Of a stretch of 64,000 nucleotides of DNA, positions 25,833 to 32,798 are shown in pieces. Every line of letters starts with the position of its first letter. The stretch's first letter is position 1. The translations under genes were made by a program, and so were the position numbers. Under the pieces are notes generated by a model. That model ran no database searches and was not told where the DNA came from. It was given only the letters and a program-made list of their open reading frames with translations. The stretch spans positions 124,001 through 188,000 of the forward strand of contig JACJXZ010000003.1 in the NCBI GenBank assembly GCA_020636375.1. The letters run 5' to 3'. Source of the stretch: Lewinellaceae bacterium. Its GTDB lineage: Bacteria; Bacteroidota; Bacteroidia; Chitinophagales; Saprospiraceae.

Positions 25833-26075
25833 ATGGAACTTCTCTACTTTCTTATCATTGGCGGCATTGCCGGCTGGCTGGGCGGCCAGATCATGCGCGG
25901 CGCCGGGTTTGGCATCATTGGCAACATCGTTATCGGCATCATTGGCGGCATCATTGGCGGATGGCTGTTCGGCCTGCTCGGCATCAGCGCCGGCGGCGGG
26001 CTGATCGGCTCGGTCATCACTGCTGCCGTTGGGGCGGTCGTCCTGCTTTGGATTGCCGGCTTGTTGAAGAAGTAA
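25833..26075 (+). CDS. GlsB/YeaQ/YmgE family membrane protein
   Basis: 80 residues, nearly all in three glycine-rich membrane helices (IGGIAGWLGGQIMRGAGFGI, IGGIIGGWLFGLLG, LIGSVITAAVGAVVLLWIAG). It matches the transglycosylase-associated/YeaQ stress family, inner-membrane proteins of unknown mechanism often induced by stress. It has full family length. It is 43 bp upstream of the VWA gene on the same strand and may be co-transcribed. Confidence 0.92.
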   Translation: MELLYFLIIGGIAGWLGGQIMRGAGFGIIGNIVIGIIGGIIGGWLFGLLGISAGGGLIGSVITAAVGAVVLLWIAGLLKK

Positions 26076-26118
26076 CCGCTCCGGCAACTTTTCCGGGAGC
26101 CATTTAACGCAAGTGCAG

Positions 26119-27252
26119 ATGGAGGAAAGGCTGGAACGCTGGCGCCTGATCCTGGGCAGGCAGGCAGACCCCGAAGCAGAGATCAACCTGCAGGGCCGGG
26201 CAAAAGGGGTAGACCGGGTGCTGGAAGCCCTCTATGACTCCGGCCGCAAGGCCGGGCTGGGCAGCTCTTCCCCCAATGTCAACCGCTGGCTGGGAGATAT
26301 CCGCCGGTACTTCCCCACCCCCGTTGTGCAATTGCTGCAACGCGACGCCCTACAGCGCCTCGGCCTGGAGCGCATGCTGCTGGAGCCGGAACTGCTGGAA
26401 TCCATCGAGCCGGACGTCGAACTCGTCGGAACCATCCTTTCCCTCAACAAGGCCATGCCGGACCGCACCCGGGAGTCGGCCCGCGCCGTCATCCGCCGGA
26501 TCGTCGAACAACTGGAGCAACGCCTGGAGAACCCCATGCGGCAGGCCATCCGCGGAAGCCTGGACCGTTCCGCGCGCAACCGCCGCCCCCGACTCAACGA
26601 GGTCGACTGGCACCGCACCATCCGCGCTAACCTGCGGCACTACCAGCCGGAACTGAAAACCATTATCCCGGAACAGATATTCGGATTCGGAAGGAAAAGG
26701 GCCCAGCTCAAGGACATCATCCTGCTGGCCGACCAGAGCGGATCGATGGCTACCTCGGTGGTATATGCCGGCATCCTCGCCTGCATCATGGCTTCCCTGC
26801 CCGCCCTGCGCACCCACCTCATCGTCTTTGACACCAGCGTCGTCGATTTGACTCAGCACCTCGATGACCCCGTAGACCTGCTTTTCGCCACCCAACTGGG
26901 CGGCGGCACGGATATTGCCAAAGCCCTGGCTTATGCCCAGCCCCTTATCCAACGGCCCAACGACACCATCTTCATTCTCATCAGCGACCTCTACGAAGGA
27001 GGGCGGGAAGAGGATATGATCAAAAGAGCCGCCGCCATTCAGGCTTCCGGTGCCCAGTTCATCACGCTGTTGGCCCTGAACGACCAGGGCGCGCCTTCCT
27101 TCAACAAACAGCTCGCCGGCCAATTGTCCGGATTGGATATCCCGGCTTTCGCCTGTACGCCCGACCAATTCCCCCGCCTGATGGCCGCCGCCATCAAACG
27201 GGATAACCTGTACAACTGGATGGACAGGGAAGGGATCGTGGCCAAGAACTGA
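26119..27252 (+). CDS. VWA-domain protein, YehP-like
   Basis: The ATG at 26119 is used; an in-frame GTG lies two codons earlier. 377 residues. The N-terminal helical half begins MEERLERWRLILGRQAD. The VWA domain follows with an intact MIDAS metal site: DQSGSMATS (residue ~205), the Thr of LGGGTDIAKAL and the Asp of ILISDLYEGG. Length and N-terminus resemble E. coli YehP, usually encoded with a MoxR-like AAA ATPase (YehL) and a SWIM protein (YehQ). None of these partners is adjacent here. It is convergent with a membrane-protein gene, one base between the stops. Confidence 0.8.
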   Translation: MEERLERWRLILGRQADPEAEINLQGRAKGVDRVLEALYDSGRKAGLGSSSPNVNRWLGDIRRYFPTPVVQLLQRDALQRLGLERMLLEPELLESIEPDVELVGTILSLNKAMPDRTRESARAVIRRIVEQLEQRLENPMRQAIRGSLDRSARNRRPRLNEVDWHRTIRANLRHYQPELKTIIPEQIFGFGRKRAQLKDIILLADQSGSMATSVVYAGILACIMASLPALRTHLIVFDTSVVDLTQHLDDPVDLLFATQLGGGTDIAKALAYAQPLIQRPNDTIFILISDLYEGGREEDMIKRAAAIQASGAQFITLLALNDQGAPSFNKQLAGQLSGLDIPAFACTPDQFPRLMAAAIKRDNLYNWMDREGIVAKN

Positions 27253-28029
27253 TTATTCCACCAGATGCTCCGCAATGTCGCTTTCGCTCTCCTCCATCAG
27301 CCGCGTCACATCGGCAAAGGCGGCATACTGAGCACACAGCATGATCGGATAGGTCACAAAGATACCCACAACCAACAGGACCACGCCGGCGGAGGCCAAC
27401 AGGCCCAGGACGAAGGTATACAGGAAGATGATGAACCAATGTTTGGAAATCATCTTCCGGCTCATTTCCAGCGCATCCCAGGGCCTCATCCGGTAGAAGG
27501 CGATGAACATCGTCGCCCAGCCATAGGCAACGCCCAGGTAAACGGCCGGGATGGCAAACAGGATGGACCAGGCCGGAAATGGAGGTGGTTCGCCCGCCCC
27601 AAAAGGGTCGGACTGCGACTCCATCACCCAGGCGAAAAAGCCCGACGTGCCCCAGGCGACAAACATGGGGATCAGGCTGGCCACGATGATCAGAGCCATC
27701 AGCAGCGTCGCCAGCGCCAGCGGGCCAACGAATTCAAATCCTTTAAAAAAATCACTGAATTCCGTTCGCTCCCCCTTATCCAGCTTATTGGCCACCAGAT
27801 AGGCACCCACCGTGAGCGCCGGCGCCAGGAAAAAACTACTGGCAATAGACCCGATAATGGGGATCAGGCTGGACACCACGACGATAAGCCCTGCTACAAT
27901 AGCAAAGCCGATAAAGCCGCCGGCGTTCTTCTGGAAGAGGGCAAACCCTTTGCTGATGTAATCTCCGAAGTGGAATTCGTACCCGTGATCGAGTACTTGC
28001 TCAAGCTTTCTTTGCTGGTTTTCGTTCAT
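27253..28029 (-). CDS. Multi-pass membrane protein, unknown function
   Basis: 258 residues with five or six membrane helices (GFIGFAIVAGLIVVVSSLIP, LALATLLMALIIVASLIPMF, LYTFVLGLLASAGVVLLVVG). There is an amphipathic ISKGFALFQKN start and a PWDALEMSRKMISKHWF loop. The layout resembles DUF975-type or stage-II-like integral membrane proteins of Bacteroidota. No enzymatic residues were recognised. It is monocistronic and convergent with the VWA gene. Confidence 0.8.
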   Translation of the reverse strand: MNENQQRKLEQVLDHGYEFHFGDYISKGFALFQKNAGGFIGFAIVAGLIVVVSSLIPIIGSIASSFFLAPALTVGAYLVANKLDKGERTEFSDFFKGFEFVGPLALATLLMALIIVASLIPMFVAWGTSGFFAWVMESQSDPFGAGEPPPFPAWSILFAIPAVYLGVAYGWATMFIAFYRMRPWDALEMSRKMISKHWFIIFLYTFVLGLLASAGVVLLVVGIFVTYPIMLCAQYAAFADVTRLMEESESDIAEHLVE

Positions 28030-28151
28030 TAGATGTAATTTTTGAGGTTATTAGTGCAGCCTAAATATATGGTAATCAATTGAAAAAAGCCCGGTTTTTC
28101 CCAGTCGGCTAAAAAATAGGCCTGGCTGTACGCCTGCTGACTGTCCTGGTT

Positions 28152-28183
28152 TTTGTGAAGAAAAAGCGGTAACTTTATCTTTG
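28152..28183 (+). promoter_or_regulatory. Orphan Bacteroidota-type promoter
   Basis: TTTG (28152-28155), a 20-bp spacer and TATCTTTG (28176-28183) match the -33/-7 consensus exactly. Both neighbouring genes are on the minus strand and no plus-strand gene follows. Transcription would begin near 28190 and run directly into the hairpin at 28198-28243. Confidence 0.55.
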
Positions 28184-28197
28184 AGCTTTGTCAGTTG

Positions 28198-28243
28198 CCG
28201 GCTAGTGGCCAGGCGAACTTTAAGTCGCCTGGCCACTAGCCGG
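28198..28243 (+). ncRNA. Perfect hairpin behind an orphan promoter, candidate small RNA
   Basis: Arms 28198-28216 (CCGGCTAGTGGCCAGGCGA) and 28225-28243 are exactly complementary over 19 bp. The loop ACTTTAAG can extend the stem with one bulge. A consensus promoter ends 15 bp upstream. A terminator-like or REP-like DNA hairpin is the alternative. No T-tract follows. Confidence 0.35.
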
Positions 28244-28310
28244 GCCCTATCTGTCCAGCTTTAGACGAAGGCAAAGACGATTTCCGCCCTGGATGGCCTG
28301 TTATAAAGCC

Positions 28311-28988
28311 CTATTTCGCAAACGTGATTACCATTGAAGCAACTCTTGCCCCCAGCGCCCGCACCTTCGGATCCTTTGAAGAGAAGGTGATGTCTCCAGA
28401 CACTTCCGGTCCCACTTGCTCCCAATCTGCCGGTTCCAGGGCGATGACGAGGTAGCTATCCAGGTGTCCGCCCTGCCAGTCGTTCACCAGACCCCCGTAG
28501 TCCCAGCCGAAGCCGTACAGGTTGAAGGGGCGGCCGTTGATCTTTTCCAGTTCTTCCAGGGTGGTGCCTATGGTGACGCCCTGGATGGTGCGCCAATCTG
28601 TATCCTCTTTGCTGATGCGGATGAATTCGGGGTTGCCGGTGGCGGCGGCGATGTCCCAGACGATCTCCAGCTCGTTGGGCGTATCCGGAAAAACGGCGAT
28701 GCCGGGCTGGGATTCCCCCTCGCCGATGTAGACGGAGCGGTATGCTACCTGGCCGTCTCCGTAGAGCGCCCGGATATCCGCCTCGGTAGAAGTAGCGGTG
28801 ATGCCTCCTACCCGCTTGCCGGGCACGACGGTATAGTCTTTTGCCAGGGAAGCCGGCTGTTCCTTTTCCTCCGCAGGCGCCGAACTGCCGTCTGTCTTTT
28901 TGTTGTCGGAATTGCAGGCACCGGCAAAAAGCGCCAGGATGGCCAGGATCAGCCATTGGTTAAGAGCTCTAAGAGCAGGTTTTCTCAT
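28311..28988 (-). CDS. Lipoprotein, unknown function
   Basis: 225 residues. The signal peptide ends in a lipobox (LALFAGAC, lipidated Cys ~25) followed by an Asn/Asp/Lys-rich spacer. The mature part (KRVGGITATSTEADIRALYG, GVTIGTTLEELEKINGRPF, GWDYGGLVNDWQGG) has the two GxTxxTxEAxxxAxYG-type repeats seen in small uncharacterised secreted proteins. No enzyme motif is evident. It is monocistronic. Confidence 0.85.
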   Translation of the reverse strand: MRKPALRALNQWLILAILALFAGACNSDNKKTDGSSAPAEEKEQPASLAKDYTVVPGKRVGGITATSTEADIRALYGDGQVAYRSVYIGEGESQPGIAVFPDTPNELEIVWDIAAATGNPEFIRISKEDTDWRTIQGVTIGTTLEELEKINGRPFNLYGFGWDYGGLVNDWQGGHLDSYLVIALEPADWEQVGPEVSGDITFSSKDPKVRALGARVASMVITFAK

Positions 28989-29055
28989 TGTTCGTCCCTT
29001 CTGTATTGTATGATGCTGCCATATAACAATATAACCTTATAACTATTCCCCAATC

Positions 29056-29904
29056 TCACACCCGGTGCGCCTCAAAGTCCGAATACCCCTTCAGGCTGAT
29101 CACCTTCCAGGAATCCAGCACGCCGAGCGCTCCTTCCTGATCGGAGGCGGCGATGGCCACCTGCAGCTCCGGTTGCAGCTCAAAGTTATGAAAATAATAT
29201 TCAGGCGTATCGCCAAAATACTGAGAAGCGAAAGCGCGGGAGGCGTTGCCCCACACTTCGAAGCCCAGGTTTTCTTCGCGGCACAACTGCCGGAGGGTTC
29301 TTATATCCCGGCTTTCCGGCGATTGCAGGACGCAGGAGAAGGTCTTGTAATGAGAGCGTTTGAGCAGGCCCAGCTCGTCGAACACCGGCAGGCGGCAGGT
29401 GTCGGAAGTATGGTATCCTTGTATGGCATGGTCGAACAGGACGATATCCCCGTACCGGCGCTCCGACCGGGGGTGTGGGATGTTGCGGATGAGGGCCCGC
29501 GCCGGCCCGAGGCGGCTCGCCCAGATGATCTCGAACTGCCCCTGGCAGAACAGGCGCACCGAAACCGGCCCGAGGGAAGGTTCGTCAGTGGACTGGCCGA
29601 ACTTCGCCCAGACATTCCGCGCCAGGCGGCCTTTTTTCAGGGCAGTGGCGGCGATACCCACGTTCCACCAGGCCCACTGGTTGCCGGCGTCCAGCGATAC
29701 GGCTTTTTTATTGTAGTACAGCGCCGGCTTCCACTCCTGCCGGTATTTGTATATCTCGCCCAGACGGATGTACGGGGCCGCCCAGTGGCGGGCCTCCCGG
29801 GCGATGCGCTTGTACAGCTTGATGGCATTGTAATGGTCCCGGGCTGCCTCGTATCGGCGGGCTTCCTCGTACAGCACTCTCAGCTCGGGGGACGGTTCCT
29901 GCAT
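29056..29904 (-). CDS. TPR-containing protein, unknown function
   Basis: The start at ATG 29904 (MQEPSPELRVLYEEARRYEA) is supported by a -7 box 24 bp upstream; the longer frame to 30018 is rejected. 282 residues. Residues ~10-105 are two or three TPR units (HYNAIKLYKRIAREARHWAA, YIRLGEIYKYRQEWKPALYY). The C-terminal ~180 residues (VRLFCQGQFEIIWASRLGPA, RRYGDIVLFDHAIQGYH) resemble conserved Bacteroidota sequences without a known role. No signal peptide, so cytoplasmic. Confidence 0.8.
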   Translation of the reverse strand: MQEPSPELRVLYEEARRYEAARDHYNAIKLYKRIAREARHWAAPYIRLGEIYKYRQEWKPALYYNKKAVSLDAGNQWAWWNVGIAATALKKGRLARNVWAKFGQSTDEPSLGPVSVRLFCQGQFEIIWASRLGPARALIRNIPHPRSERRYGDIVLFDHAIQGYHTSDTCRLPVFDELGLLKRSHYKTFSCVLQSPESRDIRTLRQLCREENLGFEVWGNASRAFASQYFGDTPEYYFHNFELQPELQVAIAASDQEGALGVLDSWKVISLKGYSDFEAHRV

Positions 29905-29927
29905 AACGCTCTTTTTTTGATGCTCAA

Positions 29928-29959
29928 CAAATATAACGAAGCCGGAGAGTAGAATGCAA
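29928..29959 (-). promoter_or_regulatory. Promoter of the TPR gene
   Basis: On the minus strand, TTG (29959-29957), a 21-bp spacer and TATATTTG (29935-29928) match the -33/-7 consensus. The box lies 24 bp before the ATG at 29904. Confidence 0.6.
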
Positions 29960-30083
29960 GTTAACAAGCTGTTTTCTGTGCGGGGAGGCGGCGAAGTGTA
30001 TATAAAGTTAGTTTGCAATGTGTTGGATATATGTTATTTCGCAATTTGGCTTGTATTTGCACAGCGGTTCCCGCTTTGGCATA

Positions 30084-30446
30084 ATGTACGATAGTTACCT
30101 GTTTTTGCGAATTGAGAGGTGCTTTTTTTTATTCCTCTTGCAACTCAGAATAGCGACGGAATACACTAAAGTAAAATATGCCAACCTTAAAGCAGAAAAT
30201 CAGTTGATTGCTGACAAGGAAAACCACCGTTATCAAATAATTGCCATTGGCTGGGAAGGCAACAAATTTATTCACGACTGCCCGATCCACATGGATATCA
30301 TCAACGGAAAAATCTGGATTCAACACAATATGACGGAGATTGACCTTGGCCAGGTGCTAACGGAGATGGGCGTCCCGAAGTCAGATATCGTGTTGGGGTT
30401 CCTCTCGCCCAGAGTGCGGGAATATTCTGACTATGCCGTGGCTTAA
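30084..30446 (+). CDS. XisI-family protein, altered N-terminus
   Basis: About 120 residues from the ATG at 30084. From residue ~20 on the match to XisI (fdxN element excision controlling factor) is strong: ATEYTKVKYANLKAENQLIA, RYQIIAIGWEGNKFIHDCPI, NGKIWIQHNMTEIDLGQVLT and DIVLGFLSPRVREYSDYAVA. The usual short N-terminal helix (M-K-YR-type) is replaced by an unrelated hydrophobic stretch (SYLFLRIERCFFLFLLQ). The start is therefore damaged or the family's N-terminus was lost. No xisH partner is present. The stop overlaps the end of the convergent T9SS gene by 4 bp. Confidence 0.6.
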   Translation: MYDSYLFLRIERCFFLFLLQLRIATEYTKVKYANLKAENQLIADKENHRYQIIAIGWEGNKFIHDCPIHMDIINGKIWIQHNMTEIDLGQVLTEMGVPKSDIVLGFLSPRVREYSDYAVA

Positions 30447-31927
30447 TCAGAAAGCATAAACTTCCGGGAAAGCAGTTGGCCTTCCGTTCGCAAGGTGAGT
30501 AAATACAAGCCAGGGGGAAGATGGCTTAGGTCAATAACCATTGGCCCTTCGCTCCTCCCCTGGTACGCCCAGGCCTGGCGGCCGGTGGCGGTGAATACGC
30601 TGAGTTCTACCAGCCCCGCTGTTTGCCACTGAGCCGTCAGCAGGCCGGTGCTGGGGTTGGGGCTGACGGTTAATGCCTCCTCCTGCGGCGGCGGCGGCAG
30701 GGCGTTCACCACCTCTACGCAGCCTACGCTATCACAGGTATAGCCTTCGCTGTCGAGCCGGAGCAACCAGGCTTCCTGGCGGTTGCTCAGGTTGGGGTCG
30801 TAGGTAGAACCCAGAGCCAGGAAACCGCCGTCGGCTGTAGAAACAATATCGTATAGATAGTTGTTTTTAGTGAGGTCTTCACCCGCATACAGGCGCGACC
30901 ATATAGGATTGCCTTGGCTGTCGTATTTGTGGATGCCGCCATATACGTCGCCATCTTCAATCAAGTATCTGATGCTTGTCACAACTATGCTACCATCAGT
31001 TAGTTCGATTGGGGCAGACAAATGGCTAAATGTATAAAGTTCATCGTATATTCTTTCCCATAGCACGCTTCCCTGCTGATTTAGCTTTATCAAAAAAGCA
31101 TCTCTATTTTCACTGGCCTGAAAACTGCCATTTCCCATTCCTCCGGAAAGGAGGATGGTTCCATCTTGTAGACAAACCAAATCATGAGAGGCATCATTAT
31201 TTTCAGGCCCACCATAAATTTCACTCCATAAGGGGTTACCAAAAGCATCGCACTTGGCTGCAGCAATATCAATATCAAAAGGTGGAACGCCGCCCCGCCC
31301 GGCAATGACATAGCCTCCATCCGGCGTAAAATCTACCGAATAGCCGTCCTGGTAGCCCGGCCCGCCCAGGTGGGTTTCCCACTCCATTTCCCCTTCGCTG
31401 TCCACTTTCACCAGGTAAAAATCGCCGGAAGGGTCCAGGCTGCGGCTAAAGCCGCCCAGGATGTAGCCGCCGTCGGGTGTTTTGCGGTAGCTGAAAAAAC
31501 CGTCTTTCCCGGCTCCGCCGTAATCTTTCTGCCAGATAATCTCTCCTTCCGGGTTGAATTTTAGCAGCAGGCCATTATCGTCGCCGGTTTCCGGCGATCG
31601 GATGATGCCTGCAATGAGGTATTGCCCGTCTTCGGTAGTTTCAATGCGCGGGCCCGCCAGCCAAACCGCAGTTTCATCTGCAAAATGCGTTTTTGTCCAT
31701 AAGGTATCGCCCCCTTCATTTAACCGCATGAAAATGATTCTTTTCCATATATCTGGCCCGTTGGCGGTTCTCATAGCCAATAAGTAGCCATCCTCTAATT
31801 CTTTAACAGCTTCTGCTGTTTCCAAGTGGCTGTAATAATCATAGGATTTATTAAACAGGATGTTTTGTGCCCACATATTTCCAAACAGGCAGGCTAATAG
31901 TAATACAGTGCTAAATACCTTTGTCAT
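30443..31927 (-). CDS. T9SS-secreted beta-propeller-like protein
   Basis: 494 residues: signal peptide (MTKVFSTVLLLACLFGNMWA), then repeated 50-60-residue units with the signature TxDGGYxxxG and GD(T/N)LWxKxxGG (for example KTPDGGYILGGFSRSLDPSG, FTPDGGYVIAGRGG). These are typical of secreted propeller-like surface proteins. The tail begins VSPNPSTGLLTAQWQ and ends LLTLRTEGQLLSRKFMLSD, a type A T9SS sorting domain. It is exported across the outer membrane; no enzymatic motif. The same tail occurs on the ORF just upstream. Confidence 0.9.
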   Translation of the reverse strand: MTKVFSTVLLLACLFGNMWAQNILFNKSYDYYSHLETAEAVKELEDGYLLAMRTANGPDIWKRIIFMRLNEGGDTLWTKTHFADETAVWLAGPRIETTEDGQYLIAGIIRSPETGDDNGLLLKFNPEGEIIWQKDYGGAGKDGFFSYRKTPDGGYILGGFSRSLDPSGDFYLVKVDSEGEMEWETHLGGPGYQDGYSVDFTPDGGYVIAGRGGVPPFDIDIAAAKCDAFGNPLWSEIYGGPENNDASHDLVCLQDGTILLSGGMGNGSFQASENRDAFLIKLNQQGSVLWERIYDELYTFSHLSAPIELTDGSIVVTSIRYLIEDGDVYGGIHKYDSQGNPIWSRLYAGEDLTKNNYLYDIVSTADGGFLALGSTYDPNLSNRQEAWLLRLDSEGYTCDSVGCVEVVNALPPPPQEEALTVSPNPSTGLLTAQWQTAGLVELSVFTATGRQAWAYQGRSEGPMVIDLSHLPPGLYLLTLRTEGQLLSRKFMLSD

Positions 31928-31946
31928 ATTTGCTGTTATTTGAAAG

Positions 31947-31981
31947 GAGCGCTATAGGCACCTAATTGTCCTATAGCGCTC
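31947..31981. terminator. 12-bp hairpin between two T9SS genes
   Basis: GAGCGCTATAGG (31947-31958) pairs exactly with CCTATAGCGCTC (31970-31981). It lies 8 bp past the stop of the upstream minus-strand ORF and 20 bp before the ATG of the next. It may end transcription of the first or shape the leader of the second. Confidence 0.6.
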
Positions 31982-31989
31982 GCATTGCA

Positions 31990-32667
31990 TTAATTAGAGA
32001 GTAAAATTTTTCTGGAAAGTAGGCCGTTTTCAGTCCGGAAGGTGAGTAAAGACAGGCCAGGCGGAAGATGGCTTAGGTTGATGCTGATTGGCCCTTCACT
32101 TGCTCCTTGGTACGCCCAGGCCTGATGCCCGGCAGTCGTAAAGATTTTTAACTCCACCGGGCCTTCCTGCTGCCACTGGGCCGTCAGCAGGCCGGTGCTG
32201 GGGTTGGGGTAGAGCAATAGCTCACTGCTGGGGTTGGCGGAAGCAGCTATATCTCCCACTGCGGGCCAGCCCTCTATGCTTTCTCCATTTGGGGCAATTA
32301 CAATTTCCGGCTCCGTATCCGGATTGTCCTTTTTATACTCCAGATAGTCCCCAAAAGGGGCTCCGCAGGGGGGATCGTCTCCGTGTTCCACTATAATTTC
32401 TTCTTTTTCCTCCGGCGTTAGCGCTCCCGGCCCGCGCCCGTCCAATCGAATGGCATATACCTTTTCCATATAGGCTTTGCTCGGCTGTTCGGCCTCTCCA
32501 ATCTGTTCGATATAGGCGGCCGCTTCTGTAAATTTGCCGTCTTCCATGGCGAGATCGAAGCCTTCAAAGCCGTTGCAGCGTATCTGCAAATCCGGGTTTT
32601 CCGATTCGGTTTGCACGCCATAGCGTACGTCGGTAAAGGCATTGGCTGTAATCCAACTCCATTGCAT
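31990..32667 (-). pseudogene. C-terminal remnant of a T9SS surface protein
   Basis: 225 residues without any signal peptide, although the C-terminus is a complete T9SS sorting domain (LYPNPSTGLLTAQWQQEG to LLTFRTENGLLSRKILLSN). The first half (NAFTDVRYGVQTESENPDLQ, EEKEEIIVEHGDDPPCGAPF) looks like the end of a longer surface protein. No frame continues upstream (32668-32798). A protein lacking a signal cannot reach the T9SS, so I read this as a 5'-truncated gene. The sorting tail is nearly identical to that of the neighbour at 30443-31927. Confidence 0.6.
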
Positions 32668-32798
32668 AATTATAGCGGTTTAGTGAACGATATTTTGCCG
32701 CGTGAAGGGACGGAGCGCTGCAGGATAATGGTGAAGATAATATTTATTTCCAATCCGACAATGCTGCTGCAAAGGTATTCGATCCTTATTTTCACCCT

